A stretch of DNA of 64,000 bases from Neptunitalea lumnitzerae (GCF_027924185.1 NZ_BRVO01000002.1:1090636-1154635); one strand, 5' to 3'; counted from the first letter of the stretch, positions 27,350-36,594 are shown. The notes: a model not told the origin generated them from the sequence alone. Translations and numbers: made by a program.

Positions 27350-29683
27350 CTAATAGCCTGATACCCCAAGTGCTTTTAATCTTTTAATAGCAAAGTTATC
27401 ATTTTGTGCTGCTGCTAGTTTATATAATCTAATAGCTTCATCAGTATCACGTGGTACACCATTTCCGTTTTCGTAGCAATATCCTAAGTTACGTTGTGCC
27501 TGATCAAAATTTTGTGCTACCGATTTACGATACCAATAGATAGCTTCCGAATAGTTTTGACTAACCCCTTTACCCATTTCATAAAGGAAACCAACATTAT
27601 TCTGTCCTATTTTATCTCCAGCTCGTGCAGCCTCCATATATAAATCAAAACTCTTTTTATAATTTATATCGGTCCCCCATCCATGGTAATAACACTCTGC
27701 AAGATTGTTTTTACCGTTAACAGAACCTCCTTTTGCTGCCTTAGTATACCATGTAACTGCAGTCGTTTTATTTTCATTTACCCCCCTACCTTTAGCATAT
27801 AATTCTCCTAATTCGTTTTGAGCCTCGGCATGTCCACCATTAGCTGCTTTTAGGTAATAATCTTTTGCATTAGCATAACTCTTGGAAACTCCATCACCAA
27901 GTTCATATGCCATTCCTGTTTCATATTGCGCTTCGTTATGACCTTTATCTGCCGCAAATTTGAAATATTCAAAAGCTTTAGCATAACTCTGATTTACTCC
28001 TCTTCCATCTTTATACATTTTCCCTAAATTAAAGGCCGCAAATTTTTCTCCTTGGTTATATGACTTCTCATACCAATATTTAGCCTCTGCGTAATCTCTG
28101 TTAATACCATGACCACTTTCATACATAAGCCCCAAGTTACTCTGAGCTGCCTTATCTCCTTTAAGTGCCGCCTTGCTATAATACTTAAAAGCATTGTTCA
28201 AATCTTGAGATGTTCCGTAACCAAAATAATTACAGTGTCCTAAATATCGTAGTGCTAATACATCTCCTTTTTTAGCCAAAGGAGGTAATGTTTTATAAGC
28301 TGTTTTAAAATATGTATTAGATTTAGAAGTACTTCTACTTACAGCTTTTCCATTTTTATATAGGAATCCCATATAATAATTTGCCTTAGCATTTCCGCTT
28401 TCTGAAGCATATTTAAAGTAAGGTAGTGCCGCTTTGTAATTTTGTTTTTGTGCATAAGCATATCCTTTTTGAAACACTTGCTCAGCGGTCATTCCAGGAT
28501 ACGGAGTATCTGTTGTAGTAGTGGTTGTAGTTTCAGGCTCCTCTTCTATCTGTGGCTCTGTAGGAATAGTAATACTTGTTGTATCTATAGCCGCACTTGC
28601 TATAGTATCTGTAGCTATAGTATCATTTAAAACCACTCCATTTCCTAAATCTGTATCAGGGTTTTTGGTTATCGTAGGGTCGTCTTTGCCGTTATTATTT
28701 CCTAAAAACCAATAAGCACCGCCTGCAATCGCAGCAACCGCTATCAATAACAAGGCTACCAAGACACCCTTATTACCCGATTTTTCTTTTACAGCACTTG
28801 TACTTACTGGAGATTCAGTTGCCTTTGGTTCTTTCTTCAAGGGCTCTTCAACAATATCTTCTGCTGGTTCTGCAGGTGGTTCTGCTGCCATTCGAGCTTC
28901 CTCAACAGGTTCTGAGGTTTCTTGTACTGGCTTTGTTACATCCTCTTGCTTCTCTGCAACCATTGGTTCCTCTTCTACCTTTGGTGGCTCTTCTACATCC
29001 GCTTCTACCGAGAGTACTTCTTCTTCAGGTTCCTTTGTCTGTACTGCTTCTTCAACATCTGATTCTTCTGAAATAGTTTCTTTCTCCTCTGGTTCAGATA
29101 ATTCTTCAGGCACATTAGCTGTTTCTGCAGGGGGTACAACAGTTTCTTTAAGTGTATCTGGAGCTTCTCTTTCTAATAACCAATCACTAATAACACTCCA
29201 GGCAGCTTCTGCTTTTACCAATTCTTTTTTGTAGATATTCTTCACCTCTTCTAACTCAGAGGCTTTTAACTGCATGCGCAGTTTTTGCGTATGTTCAAGA
29301 TAGCTACCTTGAATGGTGGCATCAGCATCTTTTTCAGTAACATTTAATAAAGCCAGAGAGGCCTCTAAAGATAACTTCTCTTCTTTCTCTGGTTCACTAG
29401 GTGCCACGTCTGGAATAGCTTCCTCTACTACAGGTGTATTTACAACTTCTGAGGTTCTAGGTAAACTACCACTATCATCAATGCTTTCACTCTCATTTAA
29501 AAAAGCATAAGCTTCTTTAATCATTTCTAGGTTTTTCTCAAAAGTTTGGCGTAATCTAGGTGTTGGAGCATTTTCAATACGCATGCGATAATCGTTATGC
29601 ATTTCAGCAAACCGTTTCCTGATTTCCTGTAAATCGGTACCTTTTGGTAACTCCAGTTTTTCCAGTGCTTCTTCCTTGGTCAT
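27350..29683 (-). CDS. Membrane protein with two J-like domains and a Sel1-repeat domain
   Basis: The 777-residue protein opens with MTKEEALEKLELPKGTDLQE, nearly the same start as the last gene of the cluster. The first J-like domain (1-65) has HND at 29-31 where HPD is expected, and a second helical copy spans about 103-168. A long Glu/Pro/Val linker leads to a membrane helix at 305-327. Residues about 400-770 are about nine Sel1-like repeats of 36 residues (typical: AQSNLGLMYESGHGINRDYA). With the N-terminus inside, the Sel1 solenoid would be in the periplasm, linking cytoplasmic Hsp70 to envelope partners. It is the first gene of the cluster. Confidence 0.65.
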   Translation of the reverse strand: MTKEEALEKLELPKGTDLQEIRKRFAEMHNDYRMRIENAPTPRLRQTFEKNLEMIKEAYAFLNESESIDDSGSLPRTSEVVNTPVVEEAIPDVAPSEPEKEEKLSLEASLALLNVTEKDADATIQGSYLEHTQKLRMQLKASELEEVKNIYKKELVKAEAAWSVISDWLLEREAPDTLKETVVPPAETANVPEELSEPEEKETISEESDVEEAVQTKEPEEEVLSVEADVEEPPKVEEEPMVAEKQEDVTKPVQETSEPVEEARMAAEPPAEPAEDIVEEPLKKEPKATESPVSTSAVKEKSGNKGVLVALLLIAVAAIAGGAYWFLGNNNGKDDPTITKNPDTDLGNGVVLNDTIATDTIASAAIDTTSITIPTEPQIEEEPETTTTTTTDTPYPGMTAEQVFQKGYAYAQKQNYKAALPYFKYASESGNAKANYYMGFLYKNGKAVSRSTSKSNTYFKTAYKTLPPLAKKGDVLALRYLGHCNYFGYGTSQDLNNAFKYYSKAALKGDKAAQSNLGLMYESGHGINRDYAEAKYWYEKSYNQGEKFAAFNLGKMYKDGRGVNQSYAKAFEYFKFAADKGHNEAQYETGMAYELGDGVSKSYANAKDYYLKAANGGHAEAQNELGELYAKGRGVNENKTTAVTWYTKAAKGGSVNGKNNLAECYYHGWGTDINYKKSFDLYMEAARAGDKIGQNNVGFLYEMGKGVSQNYSEAIYWYRKSVAQNFDQAQRNLGYCYENGNGVPRDTDEAIRLYKLAAAQNDNFAIKRLKALGVSGY

Positions 29684-29905
29684 GGGATATTAGTTAAGTT
29701 GATGTTTTAGTAAATATATTAATTTTTAACATAAAATTAAAGAAATGTGTTTTTTATATCCATTATTCTCAACCAATTAAAAACATCACCGAATAAAAAT
29801 CTAATTTTTCTTAAAACATACATCAGAAAAAATAACCTCTTGCTATAGTCCTAGAACAATTCAATAATAATTATGTAGAAACAACTAACACCTTTAAGCA
29901 CAAAA

Positions 29906-29930
29906 AAAGAGGTGATAAAATCACCTCTTT
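29906..29930 (-). terminator. Terminator of the 286-residue Sel1 protein gene
   Basis: AAAGAGGTGAT (29906-29916) pairs with its complement at 29920-29930 around a three-base loop. The A-run at 29902-29908 gives a U-tract on the minus strand, so the Sel1 protein gene is a separate unit from the Hsp70 cluster downstream. Confidence 0.85.
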
Positions 29931-29955
29931 GAATTTTTTATAGAATTATAAATAG

Positions 29956-30816
29956 TTAATTAAGTCTATTCAATGCCTTTTGAGCATTCCCATAGCCTTT
30001 AACAGCTGCTTTCTGGTACCAAGTTTTAGCTGTTTCAATATTTTTAGCTACACCAGTACCTTTTTCATAAGCTCTACCCAAATTATATTGTGCACTAACA
30101 TCACCTTCTTCTGCAGCTTTGTTATACCACTCAACTGCTTTTTCAGCGTCTTTTGTTACACCATAACCATTCATATAGGCATTACCTAGCTCAGCCTCGC
30201 TAAATACATTGCCTTGAGCTGCTGCTTTTTTATACCAATAAAAAGACTCTTTATAATCTTGCGTTACACCAAAACCACTAGCATACACAAAGCCCAAAGT
30301 TTTCTGAGCTTGTTCATCACCTTGTTTGGCGGCTTTTAAAAGCCATTCTACCGCTAAGTTAACATCCTTACTAACACCATCACCATTCATGTACATTTCA
30401 CCAACCAAACGTTGCGCTTCTTTATGGCCATTCTCTGCAGCTTCTTTCAGTAGGTTAAAAGCCTCTGCATTGTCATTCTCCTCTAAAAGAACTAACGCTT
30501 TCTGGTATTGTTCTTCTGCTAATTTTAATCTTGCTTCACGTTCCTTAGCTAATCTAGCACGTTCTGCTTTTTCTTCTTCAGTTAAAGTATACTTTGGGGT
30601 TTGGGGCTCTACATATACTTCTTCCTTCTCTTCTGTAACAGTTTCTTCGTTTGGTTGATGGACTATCTCTTGTTCTTTTTCTTTGGTTTTCACCTTTGCA
30701 TCAGGAGGTCCTTTTTCTCCAGAAGGCCAAAAGAGAATCACTGCCGAAAGCAAGATTAACAGCAAAATAATTGCCATTATCTTTCTTGATGGTTTCTTTT
30801 TTTCCATAGTTATCAA
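29956..30816 (-). CDS. Membrane-anchored Sel1-repeat protein
   Basis: The 286-residue protein has a short positive N-terminus, a membrane helix (about 13-29, IMAIILLLILLSAVILFW), an acidic linker, then one degenerate and four complete Sel1-like repeats (for example AQKTLGFVYASGFGVTQDYK) to the C-terminus. Sel1 solenoids bind other proteins. The repeats resemble those of the 777-residue protein 270 bases downstream, which suggests a shared partner, but the two genes are separated by a terminator. No enzyme motif. Confidence 0.82.
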   Translation of the reverse strand: MITMEKKKPSRKIMAIILLLILLSAVILFWPSGEKGPPDAKVKTKEKEQEIVHQPNEETVTEEKEEVYVEPQTPKYTLTEEEKAERARLAKEREARLKLAEEQYQKALVLLEENDNAEAFNLLKEAAENGHKEAQRLVGEMYMNGDGVSKDVNLAVEWLLKAAKQGDEQAQKTLGFVYASGFGVTQDYKESFYWYKKAAAQGNVFSEAELGNAYMNGYGVTKDAEKAVEWYNKAAEEGDVSAQYNLGRAYEKGTGVAKNIETAKTWYQKAAVKGYGNAQKALNRLN

Positions 30817-30931
30817 TTAAGATTTAGGGTTACTATTAGCATCAAATTTAACAAAAAAAATGTCTTATATCTATGATAAGGAAGCTTAAATAAAGCTAAT
30901 TTCACATTATTTTAAGAAAGTGTTTAAAAAT

Positions 30932-30968
30932 AAAAAAAAGAGCCTTTTCTGTGAAAAAGCTCTTTTTA
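30932..30968 (-). terminator. Terminator of the B12 receptor operon
   Basis: AAAAGAGC (30936-30943) pairs with GCTCTTTT (30959-30966), with an inner CTTTTC/GAAAAAG pairing. The A-run at 30932-30939 becomes a U-tract on the minus strand. Confidence 0.75.
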
Positions 30969-31024
30969 AATGTTTGGTTAACTACTTAAACCAGTAGCAA
31001 CTAAAACTAAGGATTATAGAAATA

Positions 31025-32107
31025 TTAATTAAAATATACGTGAGAAGCTCCTAGTCCTACTTCAAAAGAATAAGTTTCTGTAAAGGTTCCTAGGTCATAT
31101 ACTAAAAGATCACTTAATTCAGTAAAACTAGCATTTAGTATATATAAATTGTTATTATCTACTGCCATACCATAAGCATACACACTAGCATCTAGTGTTA
31201 AATCTGCTGATGTTGGTAATTCAGTAGCAGCATCTGTCATACTATAAACGCTACCATTAAGCACATAGTATAAAACACCATTATTATATGCCATTAAACT
31301 TGGGTGGTTCCCTTCTGCAAAAGCAAAACTGTTATCTACAGCTAATGTACTTGTATTAATAAAAGAAATAGACCCCACTGTATCACCAATCGGATTCCAG
31401 TTAGCATCGTACAAAGTAGCTCCTTGAGATAATACCACAACTTCACCCGCATTGTTTACTACAATATCGTCTGGATTATCCTCAACTGTTATAGTACTTA
31501 CTGTATTATCTGCTAAATCTATAACAGAAACTATGTTATTTGAAGAGTATCCTCCTAGGTGTGTAACAAATAACTGACCGTCTGTAGCAACTAATTGCTG
31601 TGGCCCTTCACCAACAGAAATAGTACTTTCTACTGCAAAATTCTCTAAATTTACTACAGCTATAAAATCATCTGTTGCGTTAAAAGGATCTCCCCAGTTA
31701 GTTACATATCCTTTACCATCTGCTACAGTCATGTAAATTGGCATTAGTAACCCTGTTATAGTACCTACTTTTTCAAAAGTGTATCTGTTAACAACAGTAA
31801 TTGTATTTGCATTATCTACTACTAAATACGCATAATCTCCATCAAAATAAGCCGATTGAAAATAAGTACCTAGCTCTTCATTGTTTACGTTAGCATATAT
31901 AGAGTTTTCTGAAACCGAAAAATCGCTTGCTATAAAATCTACAGATCCAGAGATAGAGCCTCCTTCAGAGGTTACAAAAATACCTTCTTCATAGTCTCCT
32001 AGTGGTTCTGTTTGCACTATATTATCATCATTATCATTACATGATGTAAATACTATTGCCGCAGCAAAAAATAACGCGACACCCTTAAATAAATCCCTCA
32101 TTTTCAT
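31025..32107 (-). CDS. YncE-like beta-propeller lipoprotein of the B12 uptake operon
   Basis: The 360-residue protein begins with a lipoprotein signal (AAAIVFTSCNDN) and consists of repeated propeller blades such as YLVVDNANTITVVNRYTFEK, VTNWGDPFNATDDFIAVVNL and LFVTHLGGYSSNNIVSVIDL, as in DUF5074/YncE proteins. Its ATG overlaps the receptor's TGA by four bases, and it is controlled by the same cobalamin riboswitch. Propeller lipoproteins next to BtuB-like receptors in Bacteroidota are thought to help at the outer membrane. The exact role is not proven. Confidence 0.8.
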   Translation of the reverse strand: MKMRDLFKGVALFFAAAIVFTSCNDNDDNIVQTEPLGDYEEGIFVTSEGGSISGSVDFIASDFSVSENSIYANVNNEELGTYFQSAYFDGDYAYLVVDNANTITVVNRYTFEKVGTITGLLMPIYMTVADGKGYVTNWGDPFNATDDFIAVVNLENFAVESTISVGEGPQQLVATDGQLFVTHLGGYSSNNIVSVIDLADNTVSTITVEDNPDDIVVNNAGEVVVLSQGATLYDANWNPIGDTVGSISFINTSTLAVDNSFAFAEGNHPSLMAYNNGVLYYVLNGSVYSMTDAATELPTSADLTLDASVYAYGMAVDNNNLYILNASFTELSDLLVYDLGTFTETYSFEVGLGASHVYFN

Positions 32108-33939
32108 AATTTAAAATGTAAATAAATATTAAAATTAGTTCCTGGCATATACCTGTTCGCCATAGCTTGGTATGCCTTATTCCAAATGTTATTAAATTTA
32201 ACTCCTAACGTATAGGTCTTTTGTTTTCCAAAAGTATAATCTACCCCTGCGTTGGCTACCGAATAACCATCTAACACATACCTTGGGTTGTTGTCTGCAA
32301 GTAAGAACACCTCACCCACATACAGGCTTTGATACACAAAAGAAAACTGGTTGAAAGAATAAGTCAATGAAGCCCCTCCTTTATGATAAGGAACATACAC
32401 CAATTGCTTATCTGTTTCCCGATCCTTAGAAACAGTGTAAGCATAATTTGCTTGAAAAACTACTCTACTATGTTCATTTAGTTTTAGAGAGGCTTTCATT
32501 TGACCTTCAACACCATAATTTTTAACTCTTTGAATATTTACCGGTGCCCATAGTGAACCTGTCGGTATCCATTGAATCATATCTTCAATATCACTATAGA
32601 AACCGGTAGCTTCAAGTGTAATGTATTTGGAGGAATACGTATTACTAATTTCATATTGTGTGGAAGTTTCCGGTTTTAAATCAGGATTTCCACTACCTGC
32701 CCAATACAAGTCGTTATAAGTAGGAATTCTAAAGTTTTTAGACCCGTTGGCACTAATAGCATAGTGTTTAGTAAGGTTGTAATTAATTCCTAAACTATAT
32801 AAAAACGGACTCTCATAAGCGTCTGTAAATTCTTTTCGTGCAGTAACTTCATACAACAACTTATCGGTTAGCTGATGCTTTGCCATTACATTAAAAGCTG
32901 TAATGGTTCTGTTAGTTTCAGGGATACTACTCCCTTCCCCTGTGGTACTAGTAATATCTATAACCGAATTTAATAGCAATTTAGGAGAAACCTTGTAAGC
33001 CAAATCATACCTACCAATCATACTTTTAGCTTTACCATTGGTATGGGTATCATTATCTATATTGGCATAATATTTATACACTTCGGTTATATAGGCTAAT
33101 TTTAACTTAGAAATCCATTTACCATAAAACCCATCCCACTCCAATAAGTTTCTGGTATTATAGTCACCATACTTGGTTTTAACATCGGTAGGATTAATCA
33201 CAGAAAAATGGCGTTCTCCATCATACCAATAACTGTAATATTTTAGCAAGTTTTTGTCATTAATTTTATAGCCTCCGTTTAGGTTTACGGTTGTATTATA
33301 GAATTGTCCGTTAGAATTGCTACCATCGGTTTGCACAAAATCAAAATCGTTATCAGAGCTTAACCTACTTACTCCTACTTGTAAGCTATAATCTTTTTTA
33401 GAAAGAGTTGCTTTGGCAGTGGCATCTAAGGTATTAAAACTACCGTATTTTAAAAGCGCAGAAGCACTTAATCCTTTATCAAATTGTATGTAATTATTTA
33501 AGTGAACAGAGCCCCCGATAGCACCACTACCAAACAACACACTACCACCGCCACTTCTCACCTCTATAGCATCAAACGTGCGACTGTTAACCGTATTAAA
33601 ATCGGTTTGCCCATTTAATTGTGAATTTATATTAATACCATTCCAAAGTACGGCTGTTTGCTGAGCTGTAGTACCCCTAAACGATGGCGAAGAAACCATA
33701 CCCAAACCATTCTCTTTAAAATAAATAGGGGTTGTAAAATTTAAAACGGTAGTTAATGAAGCACTGTTATTAGTTAACACACTATCTGTCAACACCCTTG
33801 TTTGCTGGGTATTAGAATATCTTTTTAGTTGGGTATCAGACACCTCAACCTCATCTAATGGCACCACAGGGACATCTTGAGAATACACTTCAAATGATGC
33901 TATTAAAAAAAGAAATAATATAAGATAGTTTTGTTTCAT
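32104..33939 (-). CDS. TonB-dependent receptor, cobalamin type (BtuB-like)
   Basis: From the ATG at 33939 the protein has 611 residues and starts MKQNYLILFLFLIASFEVYS, a signal peptide; ATGs at 33951 and 33945 only add residues ahead of it. A plug domain (PSFRGTTAQQTAVLWNGINI, then IEVRSGGGSVLFGSGAIGGS) precedes a barrel of a length like BtuB (about 590-615). It is preceded by a cobalamin riboswitch and shares its operon with a propeller lipoprotein, so the ligand is almost certainly a corrinoid. Regulation: repressed when adenosylcobalamin binds the mRNA leader. Confidence 0.92.
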   Translation of the reverse strand: MKQNYLILFLFLIASFEVYSQDVPVVPLDEVEVSDTQLKRYSNTQQTRVLTDSVLTNNSASLTTVLNFTTPIYFKENGLGMVSSPSFRGTTAQQTAVLWNGININSQLNGQTDFNTVNSRTFDAIEVRSGGGSVLFGSGAIGGSVHLNNYIQFDKGLSASALLKYGSFNTLDATAKATLSKKDYSLQVGVSRLSSDNDFDFVQTDGSNSNGQFYNTTVNLNGGYKINDKNLLKYYSYWYDGERHFSVINPTDVKTKYGDYNTRNLLEWDGFYGKWISKLKLAYITEVYKYYANIDNDTHTNGKAKSMIGRYDLAYKVSPKLLLNSVIDITSTTGEGSSIPETNRTITAFNVMAKHQLTDKLLYEVTARKEFTDAYESPFLYSLGINYNLTKHYAISANGSKNFRIPTYNDLYWAGSGNPDLKPETSTQYEISNTYSSKYITLEATGFYSDIEDMIQWIPTGSLWAPVNIQRVKNYGVEGQMKASLKLNEHSRVVFQANYAYTVSKDRETDKQLVYVPYHKGGASLTYSFNQFSFVYQSLYVGEVFLLADNNPRYVLDGYSVANAGVDYTFGKQKTYTLGVKFNNIWNKAYQAMANRYMPGTNFNIYLHFKL

Positions 33940-33986
33940 ACTCATACACACCTTTATCCCGAAGGCATTAAATTATGTTATGAATA

Positions 33987-34133
33987 TGGCAGGTCTCCTG
34001 GCTTGCGTATAACTACAACCTTCCCAGACTAAACGCCCAGTGGTATTTTGAAGAAGTAGCTACCGTTTACTAAACTAAGCTTACAGTTGCGGGAACAGCT
34101 CCGGAATTTAACCGAATTCCCTTTAATTGTTAA
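33987..34133 (-). promoter_or_regulatory. Cobalamin riboswitch
   Basis: The minus strand contains the characteristic conserved elements in order: CCGGAGCTGTTCCCGCAACTG (in parts CCGGAGCTG and CCCGCAACTGTAA), then ACCACTGG, CTGGGAAGG and the end AAGCCAGGAGACCTGCC. The leader lies 48 bases in front of the receptor ATG and points at it. It senses adenosylcobalamin or a related corrinoid and turns off the receptor/propeller operon. Nothing similar precedes the divergent ABC transporter. Confidence 0.97.
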
Positions 34134-34211
34134 TGACATTAATGTAACTAACAAAACCAATATTCTGTAAACAAAACTACACAAATATTTTTATTTAAAA
34201 CCTAACAAAAT

Positions 34212-34328
34212 TCATCTTTCAAAATCATTTTTTTTGGAAAACTTTACGATTAACCAAATAAAACCTATTAAAAAATGAAGTGTTATGACGGTTGCAAGTA
34301 TATACAACGTTGTATTATTTGAGTCCAT
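34212..34328 (-). CDS. 38-residue membrane protein upstream of the B12 riboswitch
   Basis: A short frame from ATG at 34328 to TGA at 34212 encodes a 38-residue protein: a polar start (MDSNNTTLYI), one strongly hydrophobic helix (ILATVITLHFLIGFIWLIVK) and a positively charged end (KFSKKNDFER). This has the inside-positive pattern of a real single-pass membrane protein, and it fills a gap otherwise without a gene. It reads in the same direction as the receptor, just ahead of the riboswitch, and divergent from the ABC transporter. It could be an accessory subunit of B12 uptake. No homologue is recalled with certainty. Confidence 0.6.
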   Translation of the reverse strand: MDSNNTTLYILATVITLHFLIGFIWLIVKFSKKNDFER

Positions 34329-34380
34329 GTCGCCTAAATTTTATTAAAATTAAAACAAGTAGTACCCACATAAAATGACT

Positions 34381-34411
34381 TTTGTTAGCAAAACAAAATT
34401 AAATACCTTTG
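34381..34411 (+). promoter_or_regulatory. Promoter of the BtuF-like operon, possibly leaderless
   Basis: TTTG (34381-34384), 19 bases, then TACCTTTG (34404-34411) match the Bacteroidota consensus fully. The ATG at 34417 is five bases further, so the mRNA would start at or beside the start codon. The upstream in-frame ATG at 34375 lies outside this transcript. Confidence 0.75.
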
Positions 34412-34416
34412 ACTTT

Positions 34417-35568
34417 ATGAAAAATATCAAGGCCACCTTTTTGTCGGTAAGCATTGCTTTATCGCTGCTTTTTCTTACCGTTTCGTGTTCAGAAAAAACA
34501 AAAAAAGAAGTTACCCCAGCAGTATCTCAAACTATTGAAGTTACGTATGCTAAAGGATTTACTGTAGAGAATAAAGACACCTATACGCTAATTACCGTAA
34601 CCAAGCCTTGGCCCAACGCCGACCGAACTTTCACCTATGCCTTAATACCAAAAGGAACTCCTACTCCAACAGGTGAATTTGATGCTGTAGTGCAGACTCC
34701 TGTTGAAAATTTAGTAGTTACCTCAACAACGCATATTCCTTCTTTAGAAGCTTTAGCGGTAGAAAACACCTTGGTTGGTTTTCCTGATACCCAATATGTT
34801 TCTTCGCCAAAAACCAGAGCACGTATAGATAATGGATTGGTTAAAGAACTAGGTATTAATGAATCTATAAATACAGAAACCGTTATAGATTTAGACCCTG
34901 ATGTGGTTATTGGTTTTTCTATTAACAACCAAAATAAAACATACGCTACGTTACAAAAAACGGGCATTCCTGTAGTATACAACGGAGACTGGGCAGAAGA
35001 AACTCCGCTGGGTAAAGCAGAATGGATTAAATTTTTTGCACCCTTTTTTAATAAAGAAAAAGAAGCCGATAGCATCTTTTCTCATATTGTAACAGAATAC
35101 AATAATGCAAAACAGCTTGCTGCTGCAAGCAACACTAAACCTACTGTAGTAAGTGGGGCTATGTACCGAGATGTTTGGTACCTACCGGGAGGTAGAAGCT
35201 GGATGGCTCAATTTCTTGCTGATGCAAACACTCAATATCTATGGAGTGATAACAACGATACCGGAAGCTTATCTTTAAACTTTGAAACTGTTTATGACAA
35301 AGCAATTAATGCTGATTTTTGGTTAGCGCCAGGACAATTTACAGCCTACAGCCAGTTATTAGACGAAAGTGCATCTTATAAAAACTTTAAGGCATTTAAA
35401 AACAAAAACATTTATACCTTTAGCAACACCAAAGGAGCTACTGGAGGCTTGTTGTATTATGAGCTTGCTCCATCAAGACCCGATTTGGTGCTTAAAGATC
35501 TTATTTATTTTACACACCCAAATGTATTAACCAATTATACCCCACAGTTTTTTAAACCATTAGAATAA
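34417..35568 (+). CDS. btuF: Corrinoid-type ABC transporter substrate-binding lipoprotein
   Basis: From 34417 the protein has 383 residues and starts MKNIKATFLSVSIALSLLFL ending in the lipobox LTVSC. The rest is a class III periplasmic binding fold with two lobes: ETVIDLDPDVVIGFSINN, LQKTGIPVVYNGDW, and GRSWMAQFLADANTQYLW in the second lobe. Family members bind siderophores, haem or B12. B12 is favoured here because the gene is back-to-back with a riboswitch-controlled BtuB-like operon. The permease starts on the base after its stop codon. Confidence 0.85.
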   Translation: MKNIKATFLSVSIALSLLFLTVSCSEKTKKEVTPAVSQTIEVTYAKGFTVENKDTYTLITVTKPWPNADRTFTYALIPKGTPTPTGEFDAVVQTPVENLVVTSTTHIPSLEALAVENTLVGFPDTQYVSSPKTRARIDNGLVKELGINESINTETVIDLDPDVVIGFSINNQNKTYATLQKTGIPVVYNGDWAEETPLGKAEWIKFFAPFFNKEKEADSIFSHIVTEYNNAKQLAAASNTKPTVVSGAMYRDVWYLPGGRSWMAQFLADANTQYLWSDNNDTGSLSLNFETVYDKAINADFWLAPGQFTAYSQLLDESASYKNFKAFKNKNIYTFSNTKGATGGLLYYELAPSRPDLVLKDLIYFTHPNVLTNYTPQFFKPLE

Positions 35569-36591
35569 GTGCCAAAATCATTTTCATATAAAACCATTTT
35601 TGTAGGCTTAGCACTTATTATAGTGTTAGGCATGGTAGTAAACATTAGTTTAGGCTCAGTACATATTCCGTTTCAAGAGGTTTTAAAAATTTTAACCGGA
35701 CAAGAAGCTAGTAAACATACCTGGGCACATATTATAATACAATACCGCTTGCCTAAAGCTATTACGGCTATACTTACCGGTTTCGGTTTATCAGTATCAG
35801 GCCTATTAATGCAAACGCTTTTTAGAAACCCGTTAGCTGGGCCGTTTGTATTGGGTATTAGCTCTGGTGCTGGGTTAGGAGTGGCACTCTTAGTTATGGG
35901 AGGTTCTTTATTAGGGGTAGGCATTTTTAACAGCTCTTTCTCTTTAGCCATTGCGGCTAGTTTGGGTAGTTTTATAGTATTACTTGCCATTTTATTGGTA
36001 GCAAGAAACATTAGAGATACCATGGCTATACTTATTATAGGGCTTATGTTTGGTAGCTTAACTGCGGCAGTGGTAAACATACTCTCGTACTTTGCTTCTA
36101 TGGAAAAACTACAGCAATATGTTTTTTGGAACTTAGGAAGCCTTGGTAACCTAAGTTGGCCACAAGTAGCCTTATTTGTGAGTATTATATTTATTGGGCT
36201 GTTGTGTACCCTATTTTCGGTAAAAGGACTTAATGCCTTATTGTTAGGAGAGCAATATGCTATTAGTATGGGAGTTTCTGTAAAAAAACTACGTTACATT
36301 ATTATGATTGCTACTAGCCTTTTGGCGGGTAGTATTACTGCTTTTGTTGGTCCAATAGCTTTTATTGGTTTAGCTGTGCCACATATAACCCGTATGCTGC
36401 TTAAAAGCTCTAATCATTTTATATTAATACCCGCTACCATGCTTATTGGTGGTATTGTAATGTTATTTTGCGATACCGTAGCCCAATTACCTGGTAGTCA
36501 ATTAACGTTGCCCATAAATGCCATTACCTCTATTATTGGGGCACCAATGGTAATTTGGTTACTTTTACGTAAACGCAAAATATTGTTGTAA
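35569..36591 (+). CDS. btuC: BtuC/FecCD-type ABC permease
   Basis: The 340-residue inner-membrane protein starts with GTG immediately after the TAA of the binding-protein gene. It has about ten helices and family motifs including YRLPKAITAILTGFGLSVSG, GPFVLGISSGAGLG and FVGPIAFIGLAVPHITRMLL. Two copies would form the corrinoid pore, coupled to the ATPase encoded 3 bases downstream. The ligand is inferred from the locus. Confidence 0.9.
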   Translation: MPKSFSYKTIFVGLALIIVLGMVVNISLGSVHIPFQEVLKILTGQEASKHTWAHIIIQYRLPKAITAILTGFGLSVSGLLMQTLFRNPLAGPFVLGISSGAGLGVALLVMGGSLLGVGIFNSSFSLAIAASLGSFIVLLAILLVARNIRDTMAILIIGLMFGSLTAAVVNILSYFASMEKLQQYVFWNLGSLGNLSWPQVALFVSIIFIGLLCTLFSVKGLNALLLGEQYAISMGVSVKKLRYIIMIATSLLAGSITAFVGPIAFIGLAVPHITRMLLKSSNHFILIPATMLIGGIVMLFCDTVAQLPGSQLTLPINAITSIIGAPMVIWLLLRKRKILL

Positions 36592-36594
36592 GCT

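Noticed and set aside
27500..28500. Periodic DNA as a tandem repeat element
   Set aside because: The periodicity of about 108 bases comes from the 36-residue Sel1 units, which have diverged in sequence.
29313..29510. Short plus-strand frames within the Hsp70 cluster
   Set aside because: All are opposite Glu- and Pro-rich linkers and show the Ser/Phe-rich composition expected of antisense reading.
34375..34416. ATG at 34375 as start of the BtuF-like protein
   Set aside because: It lies upstream of a perfect promoter and would put 14 residues before a good lipoprotein signal.
35673..36080. A 135-codon minus-strand frame
   Set aside because: It lies opposite the well-supported permease gene and lacks any recognisable pattern.
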